Positions 1 through 8,912 of a stretch of DNA of 64,000 nucleotides are shown piece by piece. Origin of the DNA: Cycloclasticus sp. 46_120_T64 (GTDB lineage Bacteria; Pseudomonadota; Gammaproteobacteria; Methylococcales; Cycloclasticaceae); NCBI GenBank assembly GCA_002162695.1, contig MAAM01000011.1, positions 124,001-188,000 on the forward strand. The letters are read 5' to 3'. A program made the translations under genes and the position numbers. The notes under the pieces are model-generated. The model searched no databases. It was given only the letters and a program-made list of their open reading frames with translations, and was not told where the DNA came from. Numbering within the stretch: the stretch's first letter is position 1; every line of letters begins with the position of its first letter.

Positions 1-2
1 AT

Positions 3-1295
3 GACCGTGTTTTTCAGCCAGAAACGCCCACCACACCGATTCAAATTATGGGTTTAATGGAAGCCGCTGGGCATACCTTCGATGCTTTATGGGTGGCGGG
101 TTTACACGATAAGTGTTGGCCGCCAGTCGCGCAGCCCGAGGCTTTTTTGCCGATTAAGCAACAGCGTCAGCAGGGCTTATTACAAGCATCGGCGCAACGC
201 CAGCATCAATTGGCGAGTAGCCAGACTGAACAATGGACACGTTCGGCGGAACAATTGGTTTTTAGTTACCCCAGTGCAGAAGCCGGCACTGCCTTGGCGA
301 TGAGCCCCTTGCTGCAAGATTATCCGCTGGTTGATAGCTCTGAGTTATTACAGCGGCATTATGCGGATGTTTTGGCGCAGCGCATTGACTGTTCTGAGCT
401 GGAGTATTTAGATGACCAGCAAGCACCGGCGCTTAAGCCTAATTCGCTCAGTCGAGGCGGGGTGGGTATTTTGCAAGATCAAGCGGCTTGCCCGTTTAGG
501 GCCTTTGTACATCGGCGTCTAGTGGCCACTGATATGGAACAACCGGAACCTGGGATTGATGCGCGGTTACGCGGCAGCTTAGTGCACAGCGCCTTAGAGG
601 CTGTTTGGTTGCTGCTTAAAGATCAGGCGGCATTATTGGCGATCTCGTTGACTGATTTGCAGGCATTAGTGCAGCAAGCTGTAAACGAAGTGGTTAACCA
701 ACAAAGCCGCTTTACGCCGATACTACAAACCAGTTTTGCTGGTTTAGAGCAGCAGCGGATCAGGGTTTTAGTCCTGGATTTTTTAGAACTAGACCGTCTC
801 AGAGAGCCGTTTACGGTGTCCGCGACTGAGCTCAGGAAAACGCTCAGCGTTGGCCCCTTACAGATCAATACCATTATCGACCGGGTGGATGTTTTAGCGG
901 ATGGCTCGAATGCTATTATCGATTATAAAACGGGAGCCGCTTCACTACAGAGCTGGTTTGGTGAACGCCCTGAAGAACCTCAATTACCCTTATATGGGGT
1001 GTTTTCCGGGATGGATGTGCAGAGTATTAGTTTTGCCCAGCTGAAAAAGGGCGAGTGTAAATATATTGGTATCAGCAACTCAACGGCTAATTTTAGTATT
1101 TTGAAAGACTTACTGAAAGTTAAAGGGGCTGAGGATGATTGGGTGAGCCAGATTTCAAGTTGGCAGCGTATTAATAGCCGTTTGGCGAATGATTTTGTCG
1201 CGGGTGATGCACGAGTCGAACCCACTAGGAAAGCCTGTGAATACTGCGATTTGAGCAGTGTGTGCCGGATTAATGAACACGAAGTAGAGCACTAA
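3..1295 (+). CDS. AddB-like PD-(D/E)XK nuclease, 5' partial
   Basis: Predicted partner of the downstream AddA-like helicase in double-strand-break end processing. The frame is open from base 3, so the track's start at 48 is internal and the real start lies upstream of the window. Visible signs are the segment PIQIMGLMEAAGHTFDALWV, typical of the family annotated as probable DNA repair protein (TIGR03623-like). There is a RecB-type nuclease core with GSLVHSALE and later IIDRVD...IIDYKTG. A CPFRAF cysteine plus a C-terminal CEYCDLSSVC cluster resemble the AddB iron-sulfur staple. It ends 2 nt before the next gene, so the two are surely co-transcribed. The helicase-like N-terminal half is not visible. 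Family assignment is strong; exact biochemical role is inferred. Confidence 0.88.
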   Translation, partial: DRVFQPETPTTPIQIMGLMEAAGHTFDALWVAGLHDKCWPPVAQPEAFLPIKQQRQQGLLQASAQRQHQLASSQTEQWTRSAEQLVFSYPSAEAGTALAMSPLLQDYPLVDSSELLQRHYADVLAQRIDCSELEYLDDQQAPALKPNSLSRGGVGILQDQAACPFRAFVHRRLVATDMEQPEPGIDARLRGSLVHSALEAVWLLLKDQAALLAISLTDLQALVQQAVNEVVNQQSRFTPILQTSFAGLEQQRIRVLVLDFLELDRLREPFTVSATELRKTLSVGPLQINTIIDRVDVLADGSNAIIDYKTGAASLQSWFGERPEEPQLPLYGVFSGMDVQSISFAQLKKGECKYIGISNSTANFSILKDLLKVKGAEDDWVSQISSWQRINSRLANDFVAGDARVEPTRKACEYCDLSSVCRINEHEVEH

Positions 1296-1297
1296 TA

Positions 1298-4200
1298 ATG
1301 AACCAAGTCGTCGATAGTGTACAGCGCGAAGAGTCGCTTGATACAAACCATTCTTTTATTGTGCAGGCACCGGCCGGTTCGGGTAAAACCAGCCTGTTAA
1401 CCCAGCGTTACTTGCGATTATTAACAACAGTACGGCAGCCGGAAGAAATTTTAGCGATTACGTTTACCCGTAAGGCGGCGGCGGAAATGCATGAACGTAT
1501 TATCCACTCATTAGCTCTGGCTAAGCAGCCTAGGCCTAGTGATGCCCACGCGGCGGCAAGTTGGGATATTGCTTGCGAGGTGTTACAACACGATGCGGAC
1601 AATGAATGGAATTTATTAACGACGCCGAATAGATTACGTGTGCAAACGATCGATTCCTTATGTGCAAATTTAACACGTCAATTGCCGGTCACATCGCGTT
1701 TTGGTTCGCCGCCATCGATTCAAGCCGATGCGAATCCTTTATATATTGAAGCCGCGCGTAATTGTTTGGCGGAGTTAGAGGGTGATGACGAGGTGGCGGA
1801 AGCAATCAAATTACTGCTACTGCACTTAGATAACCAATTGTCACGCGCGGAGCAGTTAATTTCGGTGATGCTGGCCTCGCGTGATCAATGGATGCGCCAT
1901 CTCGTCTCCGGTCACTCGGAGAGTTTTAATCGACACACCCTAGAAGACGTTTTGCAGCGTTCAATTGAATCGGTATTAAGTCGCTTGGTTGAGTGTTTAG
2001 AAGGGGAGTACGGTGATTGTTTACAAGACTTATTGGCTTTTGCCGCTGCGCATATTGATGATACGGACAGTGCTATTTATCGTTTTGGCGAAGAGATCGA
2101 TTTATACAATAGTGATCCATCGTCGTTAGAGATCTGGCAAATGTTGGCAGATTTTTTGTTAACCGGGACCGGTAGTTGGCGCAAACAAGCTAATGCCGCC
2201 TTAGGCTTTCCGGCACCCACGGGGGTGAAAGATAAGCAGCTAAAAGACTTCTATAGTGAAAAGAAAAAACAATATAAGGCCTTGTTAGCTGAGTTATCTG
2301 CCAACAAGGAACTGACCGAGTTGATGGGGTGGTTGGGCTGCTTGCCTTCACCCCAGTATTCAGCGCAGCAATGGGCCTTTATTCAGGCGCTGTTTGTTGT
2401 ATTGCCACGAGCGGTGGCGCATTTACGCCTAGTCTTCCAGTATAACGCGCAGGTAGATTTCTGTGAGGTATCGCTATCGGCGAGTCAGGCTTTGCACGAT
2501 GCTTCAGGGGTGACTGATTTGGCGCTGATATTGGATTATCAGTTGCAACATATTCTAGTGGATGAGTTTCAAGATACCTCAGAAACTCAGTTCAGCCTAT
2601 TACAAGACCTAACCGCGGGTTGGCAAGCAGGCGATGGCCGTACCTTGTTTTTAGTGGGTGATCCGATGCAGTCCATTTATCGTTTTCGGCAAGCGGAGGT
2701 GGGCTTGTTTCTAAAAACTCAGCAGCAAGGTTTGGGAGAGGTCAGAGAGGTGAATGCGCTGAATATCGCGGTGAATTTCAGGTCTCAATCAGGGGTGGTG
2801 GACTGGGTTAATGAGGTGTTTAAGAACATCATGCCAACACATGACGACCTCTATACGGGGGCTATTTCATATAAGCCGTCGATCGCATTTAATGCCGGTT
2901 TGACGGCGAATGAGGCGGTGTCTTATTACCCGCATATCGATAGACCGGCAGAAGGCAAAGCCTTATTAGAGCTGATTCAGCATATTCAAGAAAATTCCCC
3001 AAATGAATCGATTGGTGTCTTAGTACGTAGCCGAGGGGCTTTACTTGATTTGCTGGTTTGCCTTAATCAGGCGGGAATCGCGTATCAGGCGAGTGATATT
3101 GACCCCTTACATAAACGGCAAACGGTGATTGATCTAATGTCCTTGAGCCGCGCCTATTTACAGGCCGCCGATAGGGTTGCTTGGTTGGCGGTATTGAGAG
3201 CGCCTTGGTGCGGGCTGAGCCTGAGTGATTTGTTGTTATTATTAGAGGGTGCGCAGGAGCAGAATGTTTGGGATTTGATGTTGGAGCCTGTTCGCCTGAA
3301 AACCCTAAGTGTTAAAGGACAGGCGAGCCTGTGTCATTTAATTAAGGTGTTTGAACAGGCATTTTCTCATCGTGAGCGAATTAGCTTGGCCGATATTATC
3401 GCGGGCTTATGGAGCCAGTTATTTGCTCCAGAATGTTTGAATTCTACGGCTGAATTGAGTGATGCCGAGGCTTTTTTTGCTTGCCTAGCGGAGCTGGAGG
3501 CCGCCGAACAATCGGTGGATATTTACCGCTTAGAACAACGTTTGCAAAAACTCTACGCGGCGGCTGATGTTAATGCACCCGCGGAGTTGCAAATTATGAC
3601 CATTCATAAATCCAAGGGCTTGGAATTTGACCACGTTATTTTGCCGGGGCTTGATCGGCAAGCTCGGCACGACGATAAGCGTTTGTTAGCTTGGTTAGAG
3701 CGGCCATCTGAATTTTCTACTGGCAGTGAATTATTAATTGCGCCATTAAAAGCGACCGGTAGTGGAGGCGGCGATGGCATCGGGCGTTATTTAACGAAGA
3801 TTGAGCAAGAAAAGTCGGCTAATGAGAGCCAGCGTTTATTGTATGTGGCGGTGACACGAGCAAAAAAACAGCTACACCTGAGTTTCTGTGTGAGTTATGA
3901 CGAGAAAAAACAGGATATTAAAACCCCGGGCAGTAATACCTTATTAGGCCTATTATGGCCGTCAATTAGCGACGAGGTGGTGATGCCGCCTACGGAAGTG
4001 TTACCAGCGGATACCATGAATAGGCCAGTACCGCGACTACAGCGTTTAAATTTGCATAAGGTGCAGTTACCGCCAGCGCAGCAGGCCGATTATCGGCAGC
4101 CTGCGGGAAAACAATTTAGTCAACAAACGAGCTTGCTCGAATTTGAGTTAAGTGCTGACTTGGCGGCGGCGATTGGTACGGTCTGTCACCAGTGTATGCA

Positions 4201-4678
4201 AATTATGGGTGAGCAGGGGATTGCTGGGGAGCCGCTCGCAGCGGCTGCAATACGCAGTTTATTATTGGAAGCCGGGGTGCTGAGCAGTTCCTTGGGTTTG
4301 GCGGTGGCAAGAGTGCAGCATATTTTACGCTGTTGCCTGAAAGATAAACGGGGTCGCTGGGTTCTTAATAATACCCACCAGGATAGTCAGTTTGAGCTGG
4401 CCATCTCAGGCTGTATTAATAATGAAATTATTCACGCGCGGTTGGATAGAAGTTTTGTTGATCAGGGGCAACGCTGGATTATTGACTATAAAACCAGTCA
4501 GTTTGACGGAGATGATATTGAATCGTTTTTGGATCAGGAAATATTGAGTTATAAAACACAATTAGAACGTTATGCACGGTTGATGAGCGGTATCGATAAA
4601 CGGCCGATTATGCTGGGTTTATATTACCCAGAATATGCCGCCTGGCGTAGTTGGGAGTACATCGGGTATGCCGATTAA
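1298..4678 (+). CDS. AddA-like UvrD/RecB-family helicase-nuclease
   Basis: Superfamily 1 helicase with a C-terminal nuclease, the likely motor of an AddAB/RecBCD-type recombination complex. At 1126 aa it is in the AddA size range. Walker A (APAGSGKTS) is near residues 24-32, DEFQDT near 421, GDPMQSIYRFRQ near 452, NFRSQ shortly after, TIHKSKGLEF near 767 and YVAVTRAKK near 848. The C-terminal RecB nuclease motif has ARLDRS and WIIDYKTS near 1060. It starts 2 nt after the AddB-like gene. It could be called RecB-like, but the pairing with an AddB-type partner rather than RecC/RecD supports AddA-like. No Chi-recognition prediction is possible from sequence. Confidence 0.92.
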   Translation: MNQVVDSVQREESLDTNHSFIVQAPAGSGKTSLLTQRYLRLLTTVRQPEEILAITFTRKAAAEMHERIIHSLALAKQPRPSDAHAAASWDIACEVLQHDADNEWNLLTTPNRLRVQTIDSLCANLTRQLPVTSRFGSPPSIQADANPLYIEAARNCLAELEGDDEVAEAIKLLLLHLDNQLSRAEQLISVMLASRDQWMRHLVSGHSESFNRHTLEDVLQRSIESVLSRLVECLEGEYGDCLQDLLAFAAAHIDDTDSAIYRFGEEIDLYNSDPSSLEIWQMLADFLLTGTGSWRKQANAALGFPAPTGVKDKQLKDFYSEKKKQYKALLAELSANKELTELMGWLGCLPSPQYSAQQWAFIQALFVVLPRAVAHLRLVFQYNAQVDFCEVSLSASQALHDASGVTDLALILDYQLQHILVDEFQDTSETQFSLLQDLTAGWQAGDGRTLFLVGDPMQSIYRFRQAEVGLFLKTQQQGLGEVREVNALNIAVNFRSQSGVVDWVNEVFKNIMPTHDDLYTGAISYKPSIAFNAGLTANEAVSYYPHIDRPAEGKALLELIQHIQENSPNESIGVLVRSRGALLDLLVCLNQAGIAYQASDIDPLHKRQTVIDLMSLSRAYLQAADRVAWLAVLRAPWCGLSLSDLLLLLEGAQEQNVWDLMLEPVRLKTLSVKGQASLCHLIKVFEQAFSHRERISLADIIAGLWSQLFAPECLNSTAELSDAEAFFACLAELEAAEQSVDIYRLEQRLQKLYAAADVNAPAELQIMTIHKSKGLEFDHVILPGLDRQARHDDKRLLAWLERPSEFSTGSELLIAPLKATGSGGGDGIGRYLTKIEQEKSANESQRLLYVAVTRAKKQLHLSFCVSYDEKKQDIKTPGSNTLLGLLWPSISDEVVMPPTEVLPADTMNRPVPRLQRLNLHKVQLPPAQQADYRQPAGKQFSQQTSLLEFELSADLAAAIGTVCHQCMQIMGEQGIAGEPLAAAAIRSLLLEAGVLSSSLGLAVARVQHILRCCLKDKRGRWVLNNTHQDSQFELAISGCINNEIIHARLDRSFVDQGQRWIIDYKTSQFDGDDIESFLDQEILSYKTQLERYARLMSGIDKRPIMLGLYYPEYAAWRSWEYIGYAD

Positions 4679-6806
4679 CAAAATTATTGTTGTTGCTTGT
4701 TTGTTGTTATTGCTCGGCGCTTTTTATGCGCTGGGTTTTGAACGTTATACCGAACTCGATTTTTTAAAGCAGCAAAACGCAGCGTTAGTTAATTATTACG
4801 AGGAACGCCCTAGGCAGGCGTCGACTTGGTTTTTTGTTGTTTATATTATATCGACGGCGGTTTCTATACCGGGTGCCAGCATATTAAGCTTGGCGGCAGG
4901 GGCGGTGTTCGGTTTAGGCTGGGGTCTGCTGTTGGTGTCGTTTGCTTCAACCATTGGCGCTAGTTTGGCATTTTTATTATCTCGTTATGTACTGCGTGAT
5001 TGGTTGCAACAGCGGTTTGTGACACGTTTGGCCGATATGAATGCTGGGGTGAAAAAGGAAGGGGCGTTCTATTTGTTTGCTTTGCGTTTGATTGTGGTAG
5101 TCCCATTTTGGTTGGTGAACGTGCTGATGGGTTTAACGCCAATTAAGCTGAGGACCTATTTTTGGGTGAGCCAATTAGGTATGTTGCCGGCGACGATTTT
5201 ATTTGTGAATGCAGGCACGCAGTTAAGTTCGCTGGAGCAGTTGAGTGATGTTTTATCGCCGGCGGTTGCTGTTTCATTTGCCTTGTTGGCGGTGTTGCCA
5301 CTCATCAGTAAATCGGTATTAGCCGCAATGCGTCGTTATCAGGCATTAACAGGCTATAACAAACCCGCTCACTTCGATTACAACCTTATCGTCATTGGCG
5401 GGGGAGCTGCGGGTCTGGTAAGTTCCTATATTGCCGCTACGGTTAAGGCGAAGGTGTTGTTGATTGAACAACATAAAATGGGTGGGGATTGTTTAAATAC
5501 CGGCTGTGTACCGTCTAAATCGTTAATCCAGTCGACACGTTTTTTAGCGGCGCTTGCAGACAGTGAACAATATGGTATTCGCAGTGCGAGTGCTGAATTT
5601 GATTTTGCCGAGGTGATGCAACGGGCGGCGGATGTGATCAAGAAAATTGAACCACACGACTCGGTTGAGCGTTATCAGCAATTGGGGGTGGATTGTGTGC
5701 AAGCACAGGCGCGGCTGATATCGCCTTGGCAAGTCGAGTTTGCGGGTAAAACGGTGAGTGCAAGGCGAATTATTATTGCCACCGGGGCTAAGCCACATAT
5801 ACCGGTTATTGAGGGCATCCAGCAGGTCGATTTTTATACTTCCGATACGATTTGGTCGTTACGTAAACGCCCTGAACGCTTGCTGGTGGTTGGTGGTGGC
5901 CCGATTGGCTGTGAATTGGGACAAGTTTTCAGCCGTTTGGGCTGTACAGTGACGATTGTAGAGGCGGGCGAACGTTTGTTGATGGCCGAGGATGAAGCCG
6001 CGGCGGATTTATTGAGTGGGCAATTTGTCGCGGAAGGTATTGAGCTAAAGCTACAGCACTCAATTGAGTCCTTTGTGGTTGAAGGCGACGAATCTTATGC
6101 TTTGATCCGAGCGCAGCAAGGTCGTCAGTTAAAGCTTGCTTTTGATGCGGTGTTATTTGCCGTTGGCCGGCAAGCGAATACACAAAACACAGGTTTGCAA
6201 CAACTCGGTGTGGAGCTAACCGCATCGGGTCGTATCGTGGTTGATCAATATATGCGTAGCAGCGTGCCGAGTATTTATGCCTGTGGTGATGTGGCAGGGC
6301 CTTATCAATTTACCCATGCGGCGGCACATTATGCTTGGTATAGCACGTTGAATAGCCTGTTTTCTGGTTTATGGCAGTTTAAAGCTGACCACCGGCTTAT
6401 TCCTCGGGTAACCTTTTGTCAGCCGGAAATTGCCAGCGTGGGCCATAACGAGCAATCGGCAAAAAAAGCCGGTCTACTGACTGAGACCACGACCTTTCAG
6501 TTAGACGAACTGGATCGAGCCATTATTGATGGGCAGACCTCGGGTTATATCAAGGTGTTAACGCCGTTGGCGAAGGATAAGATTTTAGGTGTTACGATTG
6601 TTGGTGAACACGCCTCTGAGATGCTGCCGGAATTTGTCTTGGCGATGAAACATGGGCTGGGACTGAATAAAATTCTAGCGACCATTCATGCCTACCCTAC
6701 CTGGGCTGAGGCAAATAAATACACCGCAGGCTTGTGGAAAAAGAAACACCAGCCGAAGCGATTACTCAAACTACTTACGCGTTACCACGCGGCTAAACGA
6801 CGATAA
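4668..6806 (+). CDS. TVP38/TMEM64 membrane domain fused to FAD-dependent pyridine nucleotide-disulfide oxidoreductase
   Basis: A two-domain protein of 712 aa. Residues about 1-225 are hydrophobic and resemble the TVP38/TMEM64 (SNARE-associated, DedA-like) family. Residues about 235-700 form a class I flavin disulfide reductase with FAD-binding GGGAAGLV, the redox pair in GGDCLNTGCVPSKS, NAD(P)-binding GGGPIGCELG, YACGDVAG and a dimerisation domain. The C-terminal motif is HAYPTWAE, with Tyr where dihydrolipoamide dehydrogenases have the catalytic His, so it is mercuric-reductase-like rather than Lpd. I chose ATG 4668 over the track's 4635 because GGGAG lies 10 nt upstream and the protein then begins directly with the first membrane segment. 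It overlaps the helicase gene by 11 bp and precedes arsS by 4 bp. The substrate is unknown; an arsenic-related redox role is inferred from context. Confidence 0.9.
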   Translation: MPINKIIVVACLLLLLGAFYALGFERYTELDFLKQQNAALVNYYEERPRQASTWFFVVYIISTAVSIPGASILSLAAGAVFGLGWGLLLVSFASTIGASLAFLLSRYVLRDWLQQRFVTRLADMNAGVKKEGAFYLFALRLIVVVPFWLVNVLMGLTPIKLRTYFWVSQLGMLPATILFVNAGTQLSSLEQLSDVLSPAVAVSFALLAVLPLISKSVLAAMRRYQALTGYNKPAHFDYNLIVIGGGAAGLVSSYIAATVKAKVLLIEQHKMGGDCLNTGCVPSKSLIQSTRFLAALADSEQYGIRSASAEFDFAEVMQRAADVIKKIEPHDSVERYQQLGVDCVQAQARLISPWQVEFAGKTVSARRIIIATGAKPHIPVIEGIQQVDFYTSDTIWSLRKRPERLLVVGGGPIGCELGQVFSRLGCTVTIVEAGERLLMAEDEAAADLLSGQFVAEGIELKLQHSIESFVVEGDESYALIRAQQGRQLKLAFDAVLFAVGRQANTQNTGLQQLGVELTASGRIVVDQYMRSSVPSIYACGDVAGPYQFTHAAAHYAWYSTLNSLFSGLWQFKADHRLIPRVTFCQPEIASVGHNEQSAKKAGLLTETTTFQLDELDRAIIDGQTSGYIKVLTPLAKDKILGVTIVGEHASEMLPEFVLAMKHGLGLNKILATIHAYPTWAEANKYTAGLWKKKHQPKRLLKLLTRYHAAKRR

Positions 6807-6810
6807 ATTT

Positions 6811-7761
6811 ATGCGAGAGACACTCAGTCAATTAATCGATAGTGATTTTCCGCCGATCAGGCGATCGACCCTGCAGACCTTACAAGTGAACCTAGGGTAC
6901 TTATGCAACCAGTCCTGTTTGCACTGCCATGTTAACGCGGGGCCAACGCGGAAGGAATTAATGAGTCGGCAGACGATGGATCAGTTGTTATGTTTTATTG
7001 ATCAGCAACAGATTCATACACTCGATTTAACCGGTGGTGCGCCGGAGATGAACCCTAACTTTGAATATATCGTGCGGCAAGCCCGCGAGCGTGGTTTAAC
7101 CGTCATCGATCGCTGTAATCTGAGTATTCTGCAAGAACCAACGTATGAGTACCTGGCCGAATTTTTAGCCCAACAGCAGGTGGAAATTGTTGCCTCTTTA
7201 CCCTGTTATTCTACCGAGAATGTAGATGCGCAACGTGGCGATGGGGTGTTTGCGAAGAGCATTACCGCCTTACAGCGTTTGAATGCCTTGGGTTATGGGC
7301 GTACCTTGCCATTGCATCTGGTGTATAACTCGCAAGGTGCGGTGCTACCGCCAGATCAGCAGCCATTAGAACAGCAATATAAACAGCACTTGGCCGATAA
7401 TTTTTCGATTGAATTCAGCCAGTTATTGACCATTACCAATATGCCAATTAAGCGTTTTGGTAGTAGCTTAATGTCGAAGGGGCTGTTTGATGGCTATATG
7501 AGGTTATTAAAATCAGCCTATCGCGCAGAAAATTTAGCGCAATTAATGTGTAAAACCTTATTAAGTGTGGATTGGCAAGGTTATGTCTATGATTGTGATT
7601 TTAACCAGATGTTGGGCCTAGCTGCAGGGTTTTCTGACAACAAAAAACACATTGCTGATTGTTTAGAGATTGATTTTAACCAGCAGAATATTACGATTGC
7701 CGACCATTGTTATGGCTGTACCGCGGGTAGCGGTTCGAGCTGTGGTGGGGCATTAACTTAA
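6811..7761 (+). CDS. arsS: Arsenosugar biosynthesis radical SAM protein ArsS
   Basis: Radical SAM enzyme of the ArsS family (with a DUF3641-like C-terminal part), thought to attach the adenosyl-derived sugar moiety to methylated arsenic. The 4Fe-4S motif CNQSCLHC lies near residues 31-38, followed by HVNAGPTRKE, a strongly family-typical stretch. The C-terminus carries a further cysteine cluster (CYGCTAGSGSSCGG) that probably binds an auxiliary cluster. The track start at 6688 lies deep inside the preceding gene, and its extra 41 residues look like out-of-frame sequence. ATG 6811 gives MRETLSQLID and a 316-aa protein of normal length. It sits 4 nt after the oxidoreductase and 8 nt before arsM. 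Function is known for the family and inferred here. Confidence 0.92.
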   Translation: MRETLSQLIDSDFPPIRRSTLQTLQVNLGYLCNQSCLHCHVNAGPTRKELMSRQTMDQLLCFIDQQQIHTLDLTGGAPEMNPNFEYIVRQARERGLTVIDRCNLSILQEPTYEYLAEFLAQQQVEIVASLPCYSTENVDAQRGDGVFAKSITALQRLNALGYGRTLPLHLVYNSQGAVLPPDQQPLEQQYKQHLADNFSIEFSQLLTITNMPIKRFGSSLMSKGLFDGYMRLLKSAYRAENLAQLMCKTLLSVDWQGYVYDCDFNQMLGLAAGFSDNKKHIADCLEIDFNQQNITIADHCYGCTAGSGSSCGGALT

Positions 7762-7769
7762 GGATGATT

Positions 7770-8888
7770 ATGGATATGAAAAAGAGTGTGGTGGAGCGTT
7801 ATTCACTGGGTGCTGAGCAGGTTCAGCCTGCATTATGTTGTCCGGTTGATTATGACGCGAGCCTATTACAGATGTTGCCGCAAGAGGTGGTTGAAAAAGA
7901 TTATGGCTGTGGCGATCCATCACGTTATGTCAAAGAGGGTGATGTGGTATTGGACCTGGGGTCTGGCTCAGGCAAAATTTGTTATATGGCGGCGCAATTA
8001 GTGGGTGAGAAAGGCAAGGTGATCGGCGTCGATATGAACGACGAGATGCTGGCTTTAGCGAGAAAGTATCAGCCTGAGATGGCGGATAAGCTGGGTAATG
8101 ACAGGCTGCGTTTTGTGAAGGGGCAGATTCAAGACCTTGCATTGGATCTCGACAAAGTAGACGCGCAGCTGGCGGCTAATCCGGTGCGAAATGTACAAGG
8201 GCTCGATCAATTACAACAATGGCAAAAAAAGCTCACTCAAACGGAGCCATTGATTGCCGATAACTCAATCGATTTAGTGTTATCAAATTGTGTATTGAAC
8301 CTGGTTAACGATGGGGATAAAAAGCAGCTGGTGGCCGAGATTTTTCGGGTATTAAAGCCGGGCGGGCGGATTGCTATCTCTGATATTGTTGCCGATGAAG
8401 CCATTCCACAGCACTTAAAAGCAGACCCCGAGTTATGGTCGGGTTGTATTTCAGGTTCCTTTATTGAAGATGAATTTTTAGCGAGCTTCAAACAAGCGGG
8501 TTTCCTCGCGGTTAAGTTAGATAAATGGGATGAACAACCTTGGCAGGTGGTGGAAGGTATTGAATTTAGGTCGGTGACGATTACCGCTATTAAGGGCGAA
8601 CAGACGGCCTGTATTGATAAAGGGCAGGCGGTTATTTATAAGGGCCCATACGCTGAAACGAAGGATGATGAAGGACACGTTTACTACCGCGGGAAGCGAA
8701 TGGCGGTGTGTGAGCGCAGTTATAACTTATTAACCCAAGGCCCGTACGCGGATGACTTTATCGGTATTAGCCCGGCAGTGACGAAGGAGGGTGAGGCTTG
8801 GTGCGCGCCTTCGGGAACCTTGAGACCCGCTAGCGAGACAAAAAATTCCCAGCATAATAATGTTAATAAAACCTCCAGTTGTTGTTAG
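7770..8888 (+). CDS. arsM: ArsM-like SAM-dependent arsenic methyltransferase
   Basis: Methyltransferase of the type linked to arsenosugar synthesis, expected to methylate As(III). SAM-binding motif I is VLDLGSGSGK and the post-motif is VIGVDMN. Cysteines follow the ArsM pattern: a CC pair near residue 23, DYGCGDPS near 47, SNCVLNLV at 174 and WSGCISGS near 226. The last residues, SSCC, add another pair. ATG 7770 is preferred over 7764 because AAGGA ends 5 nt upstream. At 372 aa it is longer than minimal ArsM, as usual for this cluster-associated subfamily. The stop is a TAG directly followed in frame by four codons S-C-C-C and then the next gene (see findings). Strong family call; product not proven. 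Confidence 0.88.
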   Translation: MDMKKSVVERYSLGAEQVQPALCCPVDYDASLLQMLPQEVVEKDYGCGDPSRYVKEGDVVLDLGSGSGKICYMAAQLVGEKGKVIGVDMNDEMLALARKYQPEMADKLGNDRLRFVKGQIQDLALDLDKVDAQLAANPVRNVQGLDQLQQWQKKLTQTEPLIADNSIDLVLSNCVLNLVNDGDKKQLVAEIFRVLKPGGRIAISDIVADEAIPQHLKADPELWSGCISGSFIEDEFLASFKQAGFLAVKLDKWDEQPWQVVEGIEFRSVTITAIKGEQTACIDKGQAVIYKGPYAETKDDEGHVYYRGKRMAVCERSYNLLTQGPYADDFIGISPAVTKEGEAWCAPSGTLRPASETKNSQHNNVNKTSSCC

Positions 8889-8912
8889 TCTTGCTGTTGT
8901 AAGGCGAAAGCG

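Noticed and set aside
6688-6810. Longer N-terminus of ArsS in the ORF track
   Set aside because: It lies inside the upstream oxidoreductase gene, and the family-typical start follows ATG 6811.
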